NCBI RefSeq assembly: GCF_024582835.1
Contig: NZ_CP102096.1
Location: 2,418,001 to 2,482,000, forward strand
DNA from: Vibrio japonicus
GTDB lineage: Bacteria; Pseudomonadota; Gammaproteobacteria; Enterobacterales; Vibrionaceae
Direction: 5' to 3'
Length of the DNA: 64,000 nucleotides
Shown: positions 9,826 through 19,861 of the stretch, one piece after another
Position numbering within the stretch: the first letter of the stretch is position 1
Layout: each line of letters begins with the position of its first letter
Translations under genes and position numbers: made by a program
The notes under the pieces: model-generated
What the model was told of the DNA's origin: nothing
Database searches by the model: none
Seen by the model: only the letters and a program-made list of their open reading frames with translations

Positions 9826-10986
9826 TTACTTAGCGCGTGCTTCTAGCATTTCTACTGCTGGAAGCGTCTTGCCTTCTACAAACTCAAGGAACGCACCGCC
9901 ACCAGTAGAGATGTAAGATACGTCAGCCTTAATACCGAACTTGTCGATTGCGGCTAGAGTGTCACCACCGCCCGCTACAGAGAAACCGTCAGAAGATGCG
10001 ATAGCTTCAGAGATACCTTTTGTACCCGCTTCGAAGTTCTTGAATTCGAATACGCCTACAGGACCATTCCATAGGATAGTTTTCGCATTTTTAAGAATTT
10101 CAGCAAGCTCAGCCGTTGAATCAGGGCCAAGGTCGAAGATCATGTCGTCGTCTTGCACTTCAGACACGTGCTTGATTTCTGCTTCTGCGTTTTCGTCGAA
10201 TGCTTTCGCACATGCAACGTCAGTCGCAACCGGAATTGCACACTCTTCCATTAGCTTCTTAGCTGTATCAACTAGGTCTGCTTCGTATAGAGACTTACCA
10301 ACGTTGTGGCCTGCTGCTGCGATGAATGTGTTTGCGATACCGCCACCAACAACCAGTTGGTCAGCGATTTTAGATAGAGACTCAAGAACCGTTAGCTTAG
10401 TAGAAACTTTTGAGCCACCTACGATAGCAACCATTGGGCGAGCTGGGTTGTCCATTGCTTTACCTAACGCTTCAAGCTCGTTAGCCAGTAGAGGACCCGC
10501 ACAAGCAACAGGTGCGTGCATACCAACGCCATGAGTTGACGCTTGAGCACGGTGAGCCGTACCAAATGCATCCATTACGAATACGTCACATAATGCAGCG
10601 TATTTCTTAGAAAGCTCTTCTTCGTTCTTCTTCTCGCCTTTGTTGAAGCGAACGTTTTCTAGAACAACAAGCTCACCAGCGTTCAGCTCTAGGCCGTCTA
10701 GGTAGTCTTTTGCTAGCTTAACTTCGCAATCTAGTGCGTCATTTAGGTAGTTTACGACAGGTTGTAGAGAGAACTCTTCAGCGTACTCACCTTCCGTTGG
10801 ACGACCTAGATGAGAAGTAACCATAACTTTAGCGCCTGCTTCTAAACAGTGCTTAATAGTTGGTAGAGAAGCTAGGATACGTGCATCAGAAGTCACTTTG
10901 CCTTCTTTCACTGGTACGTTTAGGTCCGCACGGATAAATACACGTTTACCTGCTAGATCCAGGTCAGTCATCTTGATTACAGACAT
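9826..10986 (-). CDS. pgk: phosphoglycerate kinase
   Basis: Transfers phosphate from 1,3-bisphosphoglycerate to ADP in glycolysis. I start at 10986 ([11 protein letters not shown], as in E. coli), 15 bases inside the longest frame, because GAGAGGA lies at the right distance; the length is then 386 residues (E. coli 387). Seen: [21 protein letters not shown], the hinge-region [18 protein letters not shown] and the nucleotide loop SVAGGGDT. Biased codon use. Lies between epd and fbaA. Confidence 0.98.
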   Translation of the reverse strand: MSVIKMTDLDLAGKRVFIRADLNVPVKEGKVTSDARILASLPTIKHCLEAGAKVMVTSHLGRPTEGEYAEEFSLQPVVNYLNDALDCEVKLAKDYLDGLELNAGELVVLENVRFNKGEKKNEEELSKKYAALCDVFVMDAFGTAHRAQASTHGVGMHAPVACAGPLLANELEALGKAMDNPARPMVAIVGGSKVSTKLTVLESLSKIADQLVVGGGIANTFIAAAGHNVGKSLYEADLVDTAKKLMEECAIPVATDVACAKAFDENAEAEIKHVSEVQDDDMIFDLGPDSTAELAEILKNAKTILWNGPVGVFEFKNFEAGTKGISEAIASSDGFSVAGGGDTLAAIDKFGIKADVSYISTGGGAFLEFVEGKTLPAVEMLEARAK

Positions 10987-11138
10987 GATGTGTCCTCTCA
11001 AATATTCAAAAAGTAAAGTTTTCAGTAGCCCGGCAACCCTGCCAAGCTTATTAATTCTTCAAACTGGTTTTGATATGGAGATACGCTACATTAATTTCAA
11101 GACTTAAAATTAATATTTCTCCAGAGCTGCGCTATAAC

Positions 11139-12164
11139 TTATTTCGCAGCTTGCATTACGAGCGCAGTATCCAGCATGCGGTTCGCAAAGCCCCATTCGT
11201 TATCGCACCAAACAAGCATTTTGACTAATTGCCCGTTACTGACTCGAGTCTGTGTGCCATCGACAATCGCGCTATGGGGATCATGATTAAAGTCGATAGA
11301 GACGAGCGGCGCTTCAGTATAGTCAACAATGCCACGTAATGTACACTGAGATGCGTTAACAATGGTTTGATTTACGTCATTAACTTTCACATTTGTATTA
11401 ATTGTGACACTTAAATCCATTGCTGTGACGTTGACTGTTGGTACTCGTACTGAAATTGCTTCAAACTTGTTGGAAAATTTCGGGAATATTCTTTCAATTC
11501 CTTTATGCAACTTAGTGTCGACTGGGATGATGGATTGACTGGCTGCGCGAGTACGTCGAAGATCCGTATGATACGCGTCGATCACTTGCTGATCATTCAT
11601 GGAAGAGTGAATAGTCGTAATGGTGCCAGAGTCGATACCAAATGCGTCATCAAGTGCCTTAATGATTGGCACAATGCAGTTGGTAGTGCAGGAGCCATTG
11701 GAAACCACATTGTGCTCTGCGGTTAAGGTCTCGTGGTTAACGCCGTAAATGATGGTATTGTCGACATCGTTCGCTCCAGGGTGAGAGAACAGAACCTTCT
11801 TAGCGCCAGCACGAATATGCTCTTGCCCATCGGCTTGCGAACCAAAGACTCCCGTACAGTCGAGTACGATGTCCACTTCGAGATCGCGCCAAGGAAGCAA
11901 ATCAATTTCTGATAGATGAAGGATGCGGATTGAGTCAAACTCACCGCTATCATGATGAACATAGATATGCTCTTGATCGTTCGTAATTTTTTTACCAAAA
12001 CGACCATGACTTGTATCGTACTGCAGTAAGTGGGCCATAGCATCAGGCTGAGCCAATTCATTGACTGCGACTACCTTTATCTGCTGACTTTTGCCACTTT
12101 CATATACCGCTCTTAAGACATTACGACCGATACGTCCAAATCCATTGATCGCAACTTTTAGCAT
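11139..12164 (-). CDS. epd: D-erythrose-4-phosphate dehydrogenase
   Basis: A GAPDH-fold enzyme that oxidises erythrose-4-phosphate to 4-phosphoerythronate, the first step of the DXP-dependent pyridoxal phosphate pathway. 341 residues. The N-terminal Rossmann motif is [14 protein letters not shown]; the active-site motif is SNGSCTTNC with Cys159; [11 protein letters not shown] is near the C terminus. It is separated from gapA by the Epd-type sequence around TSHGRFGK and by its place upstream of pgk and fbaA, the conserved epd-pgk-fbaA order. Confidence 0.94.
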   Translation of the reverse strand: MLKVAINGFGRIGRNVLRAVYESGKSQQIKVVAVNELAQPDAMAHLLQYDTSHGRFGKKITNDQEHIYVHHDSGEFDSIRILHLSEIDLLPWRDLEVDIVLDCTGVFGSQADGQEHIRAGAKKVLFSHPGANDVDNTIIYGVNHETLTAEHNVVSNGSCTTNCIVPIIKALDDAFGIDSGTITTIHSSMNDQQVIDAYHTDLRRTRAASQSIIPVDTKLHKGIERIFPKFSNKFEAISVRVPTVNVTAMDLSVTINTNVKVNDVNQTIVNASQCTLRGIVDYTEAPLVSIDFNHDPHSAIVDGTQTRVSNGQLVKMLVWCDNEWGFANRMLDTALVMQAAK

Positions 12165-12256
12165 TATTCCTTCGCCCTACTGACATTTCGTGTCACAGAT
12201 AGTAACTGATCACGCTACAGATCGCACCTTTTGTCTCACGCCTAGCCAAGAATAAG

Positions 12257-12287
12257 AAAGGCCGGAGCAAAGTCCGGCCTTTTAAGG
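12257..12287 (-). terminator. irgA terminator
   Basis: A perfect 10-bp stem AAAGGCCGGA/TCCGGCCTTT with a 6-base loop; on the minus strand it is followed by CTTATT. Confidence 0.85.
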
Positions 12288-12320
12288 AATGTTAAGCTTT
12301 AATGCCTGACATGTACGTGC

Positions 12321-14279
12321 TTAAAATGCGACATCTAAGCCCAGCCAGTAGCGGCGACCGTCTTCAACATAACCGTAATCTGCATAGCTAATCTCTTCAT
12401 CCAGCAGGTTATAGATTGCGCCTTTGATTTTCGTGTTGTCTGTCAACTGGTAAGTCACACCAGCATCAACAAAGGTATAAGCTGGCTCAACAATGCTGTT
12501 TCTTGAAGGACCAGTTACCGGATCCATCTCTTCACCACGGTAAGTCACTTTCGTCCAACTTTCTAGGTTGTCAGTGGTTTGCCAGCTAACATCAACATTG
12601 AACAAATGCTTAGGCAGTTGCTGCAGTGGCATACCTTTGTACGCTCCGGTCTTCTGCTCAGAATCGGTAAAGGTGTAGCTAGAGCTCATGTAAACTGTCT
12701 CGGTGACTGGCATAGCGAGCGTCGCTTCCACACCTTGAGTCACCGCTTCATCAACGTTAACACGGTATGTTGGTGGCTTATTGTTGAAGTGTACGTCATT
12801 TACACAAAACGTCTCAGGGCAAGTCACTCGAGTGATCTTGTCTTTAAAGTCATTGTGGAAGACGGTTAAAGACGCATCCAGTCCTGATTCGCCCTGGTAC
12901 ATCAGACTGATTTCTTTGTTCACAGACGTTTCTGGAGTCAGAGCCGGGTTACCGTAGATGTTACCGCCACCGCTGACTTGCGCCCAACCTTGAGTGATTT
13001 CACGCAATTGAGGAGAACGGAAGCCCGTTGCGACACCACCTTTCAGCGTCCACGCTGGGTCTAAATGCCAAACACCATAAGCTCGAGGGCTAAAGTGAGA
13101 GCCATAATTCTTATCATGATCCAAACGCCCACCTAAAGTTAAGCTGAACGAATCGACAATGCGCCATTCATCTTCAATAAACACGGCCCACTGAGTGTTA
13201 GAAATTTCCGTTTGTGAAGAAGACTTGTTCGATGTGCCATCTTCTAACTCTGCGTGAGTGGCATCGACACCCGTCGTCAGCATGTGATTCCCAATATTGG
13301 TCACTAAGCTCGATTTGAAGGTTGTATTAACGATGTTCATTTCTCGCGACTTATTTTCGCTCTCTTCACGCTGAAGGTAAGTATCCGAATAACCCAACGA
13401 TTCCCAGTCACCGGTATGGCTTACTGTGGCATAAGTACGACGATACTCATTAAGCGAGTCTTTACACTCCCCTCGACACCCCGACGTTGGTACGGACAGC
13501 CCCACATTGCCACGACGGCTTTGTGCCGATGTACCACCTTCAAGCTGTACAGAGTGGCGATCATTAACCTGATAAGTCAATTTTGAAGAAATGCTTTGTA
13601 AGTCTTTATCTTCATAGCCGCGTTCAATATCGTCTTCTTCCCTTGCGGTGTACTGACCGTAAACCTGTAGAGACAAGTCTTCTGCTAGCGGTCCATTTAG
13701 GAAGAAATTCGCACTTTGCTCACCACCAGAGCGGCTATTTTCTTGCACAACCGTACCGAGCTGCACGTTACCCGTCCATTCTTGTACATCTTTACGGGTA
13801 ATCACGTTAATCACACCTCCAATCGCATCAGAACCGTAAAGTGTCGACATCGGACCGCGAATAACCTCAATACGTTCGATCGCTTGTAGCGGTGGCAACC
13901 AACCTTGTTCAATACCTGGGCCGTCACTATTTGGGCGAGTTTCACGTGTACTTTGGCGCTTGCCATCGACAAGAATCAACGTGTACTTAGAGCCCATACC
14001 ACGAATGCTTACATCTGTTGTGTCACCGCCACCGGTTACAACCACACCAGGCACACTTTTTAGCGCATCGGTCACATCACGGTAGTAACGCGACTCTAAA
14101 TCTTCGCGAGAAATAACACTGATACTCGCAGGGGCGTCAGCCTGTGATTGCTCGTAACCTGCTGCAGTCACAACCACTGTATCCATTTGAGATACTGCAT
14201 CATTGGCAAACACATGAGGAACACTGACGAAGGCTAAAACACCAGTTGCTGTTAGTACTGGTAGTTTAAGAGTAGACAT
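12321..14279 (-). CDS. irgA: TonB-dependent outer-membrane receptor IrgA (enterobactin type)
   Basis: Iron-siderophore uptake receptor of the outer membrane, powered by TonB-ExbB-ExbD. I start at 14279 (MSTLKLP), not at 14291, because GGAG lies 6 bases before it; length is then 652 residues, which I recall as that of V. cholerae IrgA. A signal peptide ends near VFA|ND. The TonB box is DTVVVTAA; the plug domain (about 45-155) has ISVISREDLESRYYRDVTDA, SIRGMG, RGPMSTLYGSDAIGGVINV; the beta barrel ends in an aromatic residue (LGLDVAF). Two extracellular-loop cysteine pairs are present (GCRGEC; TCPETFC). It is divergent from irgB across a Fur box, the V. cholerae arrangement. Ligand (enterobactin or linear relatives) is inferred from the family. 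Confidence 0.93.
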   Translation of the reverse strand: MSTLKLPVLTATGVLAFVSVPHVFANDAVSQMDTVVVTAAGYEQSQADAPASISVISREDLESRYYRDVTDALKSVPGVVVTGGGDTTDVSIRGMGSKYTLILVDGKRQSTRETRPNSDGPGIEQGWLPPLQAIERIEVIRGPMSTLYGSDAIGGVINVITRKDVQEWTGNVQLGTVVQENSRSGGEQSANFFLNGPLAEDLSLQVYGQYTAREEDDIERGYEDKDLQSISSKLTYQVNDRHSVQLEGGTSAQSRRGNVGLSVPTSGCRGECKDSLNEYRRTYATVSHTGDWESLGYSDTYLQREESENKSREMNIVNTTFKSSLVTNIGNHMLTTGVDATHAELEDGTSNKSSSQTEISNTQWAVFIEDEWRIVDSFSLTLGGRLDHDKNYGSHFSPRAYGVWHLDPAWTLKGGVATGFRSPQLREITQGWAQVSGGGNIYGNPALTPETSVNKEISLMYQGESGLDASLTVFHNDFKDKITRVTCPETFCVNDVHFNNKPPTYRVNVDEAVTQGVEATLAMPVTETVYMSSSYTFTDSEQKTGAYKGMPLQQLPKHLFNVDVSWQTTDNLESWTKVTYRGEEMDPVTGPSRNSIVEPAYTFVDAGVTYQLTDNTKIKGAIYNLLDEEISYADYGYVEDGRRYWLGLDVAF

Positions 14280-14295
14280 CTCTATCTCCATAATT

Positions 14296-14314
14296 GATAA
14301 TGATTATTATTTTC
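14296..14314. promoter_or_regulatory. Fur box between irgA and irgB
   Basis: GATAATGATTATTATTTTC matches the 19-base Fur consensus at 16 positions. It starts 17 bases upstream of the irgA start codon, where Fur-Fe2+ would block irgA, and lies in the region shared with the divergent irgB promoter. Iron repression of both genes is known for V. cholerae. Confidence 0.85.
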
Positions 14315-14416
14315 GAAGTGGAATTATTCATAATTAGAATGAGATGTATAGTGAGAGTTTTGGAACGGTTCTTCCCAAATATGGAACTTAGGCATGGTGA
14401 GGTGAAAGATTAAGAG

Positions 14417-15310
14417 ATGCACGACTTAGCCTCAATTCGCGCGTTTGATGCGCTCAATCAGCATAAAAGCCTGACCGCAGCCGCCAAAGCGCTCAACCAA
14501 CCAAAGTCAACCTTAAGCCGCCGTCTTGCACAGCTAGAAGAGGACTTTGGCCAAGCACTGACCACACGCCAAGGTAACCGCTTGGTACTCACTCGTGCCG
14601 GTGAAATCTTCGCGCACTACAGTCGTCAGATTCTGGAACTGAGCGAAGAAAGTTACGATGCACTTCAAGGTTTGAATAACCAAGTATCAGGCACGTTGAA
14701 TATCGTTTGCCATGCGGCACTGGTTCGTAGCTGGTTGGGAGGAGTATTGAATCAATTCCTCACCGAAAACCCCAATGTGAGCATTCGGCTTACCAGTGAC
14801 TTTTCCGAAGATCACCACGACCCTGATTTGTTTATCTGGCTTGGAGAACGCGACGGGCTAGACTGGCGAAAAGAAACATTAGGTCACTTTCGTTATACGC
14901 CTTTTGCATCACCAGATTATCTTCAAAAGACAGGTCCAATAAATCATCCAAATGAATTATCCCGTCATCCGTGGATCGATTTTGGTTCCGTACGGGAAAA
15001 CGGCTTAACGTTGGCTCATCCACAGCAAGGTGAGTACCACTTAGAACCGCTCACGAGCCGATTGTACAGTGACAATATTGCGATGCAGATCGACAGTATC
15101 GCTAATGGACACGGTATCGGTTTAATACCAACATGGACTGCAAATGGGTATGAGAGGCATCATCCGGGGCGGATACAAGCTTGCCTTGAAGGATGGCTGT
15201 CAGAGCCAGTAGCCATAAACTGCTATATACCTGCAGGTCGACCACCACTACGCTTGTCGGTGTTGATAGACAATATTCACAGCAGTGTACCTAGTGATTG
15301 GAAAGGTTAG
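14417..15310 (+). CDS. irgB: LysR-family activator IrgB
   Basis: A 297-residue LysR-type regulator. The N-terminal winged helix-turn-helix (about 1-60) contains ALNQHKSLTAAAKALNQPKS and LSRRLAQLEEDFG; the effector-binding domain (about 90-290) follows. In V. cholerae IrgB activates irgA under low iron, and the same divergent pairing with an intervening Fur box is seen here. The gene ends without a strong terminator; only a weak ACGC/GCGT hairpin near 15427-15439 follows. Confidence 0.9.
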   Translation: MHDLASIRAFDALNQHKSLTAAAKALNQPKSTLSRRLAQLEEDFGQALTTRQGNRLVLTRAGEIFAHYSRQILELSEESYDALQGLNNQVSGTLNIVCHAALVRSWLGGVLNQFLTENPNVSIRLTSDFSEDHHDPDLFIWLGERDGLDWRKETLGHFRYTPFASPDYLQKTGPINHPNELSRHPWIDFGSVRENGLTLAHPQQGEYHLEPLTSRLYSDNIAMQIDSIANGHGIGLIPTWTANGYERHHPGRIQACLEGWLSEPVAINCYIPAGRPPLRLSVLIDNIHSSVPSDWKG

Positions 15311-15450
15311 TCTAACGCGTACTACGCAATGCTATGTCTGAACATTTACTTATCCAGATTGACGGAGCACCTGTCACCTGCAAACAGATAGCAAGTGGTA
15401 AGTAAAATAAAACATGTAGGATAAATACGCTTTTAGCGTTCAACAAAATA

Positions 15451-15483
15451 GCTCCCGCTGGGCAAACTACAATCTGCGGGAGC
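15451..15483 (-). terminator. terminator of the repeat lipoprotein gene
   Basis: A perfect 8-bp stem GCTCCCGC/GCGGGAGC with a 17-base loop just after the stop; the minus-strand sequence after it is T-containing (TATTTTG). Confidence 0.7.
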
Positions 15484-15503
15484 GTATTGATGAGAGAGAT
15501 TCG

Positions 15504-15932
15504 TTAGCAGCCTGTATCTTCTGCATTGACAGACTCTTTCATGTTTTCACACTCTTCTTCCATCTCTTCCATCATATTCCCAGCCTCGGTCGTGGTTTCA
15601 TCTAACTGATCGCTGGCATTGGTCATCGTTTCGTCTAACTTATCACCAATATTCGTCATAGTTTCATTTAACTTATTGCCGGCGTCGGTCATTGTTTCGT
15701 CCATCATATCGCCAGCATCCGACGCCGCCTTTTCAATACTCTCACTGGTTTCTGTTAACGTTTGTTCCACTTTTTCAGACGTTTCTTCAATACCCTCACC
15801 TGCTTCTTCGATCGCTTGATCGACTTTTGCACCCATCTCTTCAGCTGACTGCTCCTCGCCACATCCAACTAAAGCAGCGCTACACATGAATGCGAGCAAC
15901 ACCATAAGTGGCTTACGGTTCAATATGTTCAT
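15504..15932 (-). CDS. small lipoprotein with 11-residue helical repeats
   Basis: A 142-residue predicted lipoprotein I cannot assign to a named family. The lipoprotein signal peptide has the lipobox LVGC with Cys24, followed by GEE. From about 25 to 130 it is an acidic, Thr/Met/Asp/Glu-rich helix with an 11-residue period: MMDETMTDAGN, KLNETMTNIGD, KLDETMTNASD, QLDETTTEAGN. A short tail carries two more cysteines (EECENM and the final C). AGGAG precedes the ATG. The 11-mer pattern resembles LEA-type and other amphipathic surface helices; envelope stress protection is only a guess. It stands alone between irgB and tkt with its own terminator. Confidence 0.8.
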   Translation of the reverse strand: MNILNRKPLMVLLAFMCSAALVGCGEEQSAEEMGAKVDQAIEEAGEGIEETSEKVEQTLTETSESIEKAASDAGDMMDETMTDAGNKLNETMTNIGDKLDETMTNASDQLDETTTEAGNMMEEMEEECENMKESVNAEDTGC

Positions 15933-16079
15933 TACGTGACTCTCCTTTGCTTCTTCTGCAACATTGCATCGGTTTGTGAAGCTGAGAAAATTACAACTTT
16001 CCCAACATAATAATAATCAAAGATCACGCTACGCCCATGTCAGAAAAAGTATTCGTTCCGTAGACCAATAAAAAAACAT

Positions 16080-16111
16080 AAAAAAAGGGCTATCAACGAT
16101 AGCCCTTTTCC
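16080..16111 (-). terminator. transketolase terminator
   Basis: An 11-bp stem AAAAGGGCTAT/ATAGCCCTTTT with loop CAACG, followed by a T run on the minus strand. Confidence 0.92.
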
Positions 16112-16127
16112 AATAAAAGTCAGCGAT

Positions 16128-18122
16128 TTAAGCTAGAAGCTCATGTGCTTCTTTTACTACATTCTCAGTTGTGAAACCGAACATCTTAAACAGCTCGCCA
16201 GCTGGTGCAGATTCACCGAATGTCGTCATACCGATGATCTTGCCACCGAAACCAACATACTTGTACCAGAAGTCTGCAATACCCGCTTCGATAGCGATAC
16301 GCGCTGTTACGTCTGATGGTAGCACTGCTTCGCGGTAAGCTGCGTCTTGCTTGTCGAACGCATCTGTTGATGGCATTGAAACAACGCGTATTTTCTTACC
16401 TTCTGTTGTTAGCTGTGCTGCTGCTTCAACCGCTAGCTCAACTTCAGAACCTGTTGCGATAAGGATAAGCTCTGGCTTGCCTTCGCAATCTTTTAGGATG
16501 TAACCGCCTTTCGCGATGTCTGCTACTTGCTCAGCACTGCGCGCTTGTTGCGCTAGGTTCTGGCGAGAGAAGATTAGAGAAGTCGGTGCATCTTTACGTT
16601 CAATCGCTAGTTTCCAAGCCACTGCAGATTCAACCTGGTCACATGGACGCCATGTGCTCATGTTTGGAGTTAGACGTAGCGACGCCATTTGCTCAACTGG
16701 TTGGTGAGTCGGGCCATCTTCGCCAAGGCCGATAGAATCGTGCGTGTACACTTGGATGTTCTGAACTTTCATCAGAGCCGCCATGCGCATTGCGTTACGT
16801 GCGTATTCCATGAACATCAGGAATGTTGCGCCGTAAGGAACAAAACCGCCGTGTAGTGCGATACCGTTGATGATCGCCGTCATACCGAATTCACGTACAC
16901 CGTAGTGGATGTAGTTACCAGACGCATCGTCAGCCGTTAGTGACTTAGAACCAGACCACATCGTTAGGTTAGAAGGTGCAAGGTCAGCAGAGCCACCCAT
17001 GAATTCTGGAAGCATTTGACCAAACGCTTCCAGTGCGTTTTGAGACGCTTTACGTGAAGCGATGTTCGCTGGGTTTGCTTGAAGATCCGCAATGATTTGG
17101 TTTGCTTTCTCTTCCCACTCTGCAGGTAGCTCACCATTTAGACGACGCTTAAGCTCTGCGGCTTCTGCTGGGTAAGCTGCTGCGTATGCTTCGAACTTCG
17201 CGTTCCACGCTGCTTCTTTTTCAGCGCCTGCTGCTTTTGCATCCCACTCTGCGTATACGTCAGCAGGGATTTCAAACGCGCCGTATTCCCAACCAAGGAA
17301 TTCACGTGCTGCTTTAACCTCATCAGCCCCAAGCGGTGCACCGTGACAGTCGTGAGAGCCTGCTTTATTTGGAGAACCAAAACCGATGATGGTCTTAGTA
17401 CAAATTAGTGTCGGACGTGGGTCCGCTTTTGCTGCTTCAATCGCTGCGTTGATCGCTTCAGAATCGTGACCGTCCACTGCTGGGATTACGTGCCAGCCGT
17501 AAGCTTCGAAACGCTTAGGTGTATCGTCAGAGAACCAACCTTCCACGTCACCATCGATAGAGATACCATTGTCATCCCAGAATGCGATCAATTTGCCTAG
17601 GCCTAGTGTACCAGCCAAAGAACACGCTTCGTGAGAGATACCTTCCATCAAACAGCCATCACCCATGAATGCATACGTGTAGTGGTCAACGATGTCGTGG
17701 CCTTCTTTGTTGAACTGAGCAGCCAACGCTTTTTCAGCCAACGCCATACCCACAGCGTTCGTGATGCCTTGACCTAGAGGACCCGTCGTTGTTTCGATAC
17801 CAGGTGCGTAACCGTATTCTGGGTGGCCAGGTGTTTTAGAATGAAGCTGGCGGAAGTTTTTAAGCTCTTCAATCGGTAGCGCGTAGCCCGTCAGGTGAAG
17901 CAGAGAGTAAATCAGCATCGAACCGTGGCCGTTAGACAGTACGAAACGGTCGCGGTCAGCCCACTCTGGGTTTGCTGGGTTGTGGTTGAGGTGAGAACGC
18001 CAAAGAACTTCAGCGATGTCAGCCATACCCATAGGTGCACCTGGGTGACCAGAGTTAGCTTGTTGAACACCATCCATACTTAGCGCACGGATTGCATTGG
18101 CAAGATGTTTACGAGACGACAT
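16128..18122 (-). CDS. tktA: transketolase
   Basis: Thiamine-diphosphate enzyme of the non-oxidative pentose phosphate pathway, moving two-carbon units between ketoses and aldoses and supplying erythrose-4-phosphate, the substrate of Epd nearby. 664 residues (E. coli TktA 663). Seen: [10 protein letters not shown] and [18 protein letters not shown], the ThDP motif [12 protein letters not shown] ending in [20 protein letters not shown] in the Pyr domain, and a C-terminal domain with [13 protein letters not shown]. Divergent from metK. The suffix A is by convention; a second transketolase may exist elsewhere. Confidence 0.96.
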   Translation of the reverse strand: MSSRKHLANAIRALSMDGVQQANSGHPGAPMGMADIAEVLWRSHLNHNPANPEWADRDRFVLSNGHGSMLIYSLLHLTGYALPIEELKNFRQLHSKTPGHPEYGYAPGIETTTGPLGQGITNAVGMALAEKALAAQFNKEGHDIVDHYTYAFMGDGCLMEGISHEACSLAGTLGLGKLIAFWDDNGISIDGDVEGWFSDDTPKRFEAYGWHVIPAVDGHDSEAINAAIEAAKADPRPTLICTKTIIGFGSPNKAGSHDCHGAPLGADEVKAAREFLGWEYGAFEIPADVYAEWDAKAAGAEKEAAWNAKFEAYAAAYPAEAAELKRRLNGELPAEWEEKANQIIADLQANPANIASRKASQNALEAFGQMLPEFMGGSADLAPSNLTMWSGSKSLTADDASGNYIHYGVREFGMTAIINGIALHGGFVPYGATFLMFMEYARNAMRMAALMKVQNIQVYTHDSIGLGEDGPTHQPVEQMASLRLTPNMSTWRPCDQVESAVAWKLAIERKDAPTSLIFSRQNLAQQARSAEQVADIAKGGYILKDCEGKPELILIATGSEVELAVEAAAQLTTEGKKIRVVSMPSTDAFDKQDAAYREAVLPSDVTARIAIEAGIADFWYKYVGFGGKIIGMTTFGESAPAGELFKMFGFTTENVVKEAHELLA

Positions 18123-18438
18123 GTCTGCTCCTGAGTAGGTTAAGCGAAACGAAATAATGGTTCATAATTCTCTCAAAGCGACAAGGGGTGTGCAAACGTT
18201 TTCCAAAACGAAACCTCACAATTATTGCCGCTTTCGATCCAAATCGTTCTCAATAAATTCAATTCCAGAAAATAAAAGCAAACGTTTGGTTATAACAAAA
18301 AGCAAAAAAGAGCTTGTAATTCGAGCAATCAAAACTAGAATAGCCGTCTAGATGTAGATACACCTGCATATATTAGTATTATTTTTCGCTGGAGCGTTTA
18401 TCATGCCCCAGTTTTAAACCAGATATAGTGGAGCTAAC
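18123..18438. other. intergenic region between tktA and metK
   Basis: 316 bases between divergent genes. The right part holds the metK promoter with apparent Met boxes (18314-18365). The left part should hold the tkt promoter; no operator recognised there. No SAM riboswitch fold was seen. Confidence 0.6.
18314..18365 (+). promoter_or_regulatory. metK promoter with tandem MetJ boxes
   Basis: TTGTAA (18314-18319), a 16-base spacer and TAGAAT (18336-18341) form a sigma-70-like promoter. Directly after the -10 come three 8-base units on the Met-box register: AGCCGTCT (7/8 to AGACGTCT), AGATGTAG (5/8) and ATACACCT (5/8). MetJ-SAM binds such tandem boxes cooperatively, so SAM would repress its own synthase. 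Position over the likely start of transcription fits repression. Confidence 0.6.
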
Positions 18439-19593
18439 ATGGCTAAGCACCTGTTTACTTCTGAGTCAGTATCAGAAGGTCATCCAGATAAAATTGCAGA
18501 CCAGATTTCTGATGCGGTTCTTGACGCGATTCTAGAGCAAGATCCAAAGGCTCGTGTTGCCTGTGAAACTTACGTAAAAACCGGCATGGTAATGGTTGGT
18601 GGTGAGATCACAACTTCAGCATGGGTAGACATTGAAGAGCTAACTCGTGAAACTGTTCGCGAAATCGGCTACGTGCACTCAGACATGGGCTTTGACGCTG
18701 ACTCTTGTGCTGTTCTTAACACAATCGGTAAACAGTCTCCTGATATCAACCAAGGTGTTGATAAAGCTGACCCGAAAGAGCAAGGCGCAGGTGACCAAGG
18801 TATTATGTTCGGTTACGCATGTAACGAAACAGAAGTTCTGATGCCAGCTCCGATTACTTATTCTCACCGTCTTGTTCAAAAGCAAGCGGAAGTTCGTAAA
18901 AACGGCACACTGCCTTGGTTACGCCCAGACGCTAAGTCTCAGGTAACGTTCCAGTACGAGCAAGGTAAAATCGTGGGTATCGATGCGGTTGTTCTTTCAA
19001 CTCAGCACTGTGATTCAATTTCTACTCCAGAACTACGCGAAGCAGTTATGGAAGAGATCATCAAGCCAGTACTACCGTCTGAGTGGATCAATAAAGAGAC
19101 TAACTTCTTCATCAACCCAACTGGCCGTTTCGTAATCGGTGGTCCTATGGGTGACTGTGGTTTGACTGGTCGTAAGATCATCGTTGATACCTACGGCGGC
19201 GCTGCTCGTCACGGTGGTGGTGCATTCTCTGGTAAAGATCCATCAAAAGTAGACCGTTCTGCAGCATACGCAGCGCGCTACGTAGCGAAAAACATTGTTG
19301 CAGCTGGTATGGCTGACCGTTGTGAAATCCAACTTTCTTACGCTATCGGTGTTGCAGATCCAACATCTATCATGGTGGAAACATTTGGTACTGAAAAAGT
19401 ACCACATGACACTATCATCGAAGCAGTACGCCAGTTCTTCGACCTACGTCCATACGGCCTACAAGAAATGCTGAACCTTCTACAACCTATCTATAAGAAG
19501 ACTGCAGCATACGGTCACTTTGGTCGTGAAGAGTTCCCATGGGAAGCGACAGACAAAGCAGCACTTCTACGCGAATTTGCAGGTCTTAAGTAA
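18439..19593 (+). CDS. metK: S-adenosylmethionine synthase
   Basis: Makes SAM from methionine and ATP, releasing phosphate and diphosphate. 384 residues, as in E. coli. Seen: [32 protein letters not shown] (the ATP/SAM loop), [21 protein letters not shown] and [19 protein letters not shown] (the P-loop-like motif). The start ATG is 6 bases after TGGAG. An apparent MetJ operator lies upstream, and metH at 57.5 kb has one too. Confidence 0.98.
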   Translation: MAKHLFTSESVSEGHPDKIADQISDAVLDAILEQDPKARVACETYVKTGMVMVGGEITTSAWVDIEELTRETVREIGYVHSDMGFDADSCAVLNTIGKQSPDINQGVDKADPKEQGAGDQGIMFGYACNETEVLMPAPITYSHRLVQKQAEVRKNGTLPWLRPDAKSQVTFQYEQGKIVGIDAVVLSTQHCDSISTPELREAVMEEIIKPVLPSEWINKETNFFINPTGRFVIGGPMGDCGLTGRKIIVDTYGGAARHGGGAFSGKDPSKVDRSAAYAARYVAKNIVAAGMADRCEIQLSYAIGVADPTSIMVETFGTEKVPHDTIIEAVRQFFDLRPYGLQEMLNLLQPIYKKTAAYGHFGREEFPWEATDKAALLREFAGLK

Positions 19594-19620
19594 AATAAGA
19601 ACTCACTAATTCCAATTTCT

Positions 19621-19654
19621 AAAGAGCTTCTGGGCAACCAGAAGCTCTTTTTTA
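19621..19654 (+). terminator. metK terminator
   Basis: A perfect 13-bp stem AAAGAGCTTCTGG/CCAGAAGCTCTTT with a GCAA loop, then more T. Confidence 0.95.
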
Positions 19655-19861
19655 TTGCCGATAAAAAGTGACCGACAAATTTGTATTTTTTAATCAAGAG
19701 GTCAATAGTTAAATGGTACTAACGAGATTAACGGCTTACCGCTGATATCTCAGTATCACAATAAACTCTTGCCCTAGATATGAAGTCACTCCAGCCGGGC
19801 ATCGAGTTTCATACACGCCAGATTATTTTGGTGAGAACAGAGAATCGATCAAGGAGGATAT

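Noticed and set aside
9941..10534. Long plus-strand ORF of 197 codons
   Set aside because: It lies entirely antisense to pgk, whose codon bias leaves open frames on the other strand; composition is not protein-like.
15660..15790. Short DNA repeats inside the lipoprotein gene
   Set aside because: They are coding 33-base repeats of the 11-residue helix, not an independent repeat element.
18157..18351. Small plus-strand ORF in the tkt-metK gap
   Set aside because: Low-complexity Lys/Ser/Ile content with no ribosome binding site; the region is better explained as promoters.
18123..18438. Possible SAM riboswitch before metK
   Set aside because: No conserved riboswitch core or aptamer stems were seen; Met boxes explain the region better.
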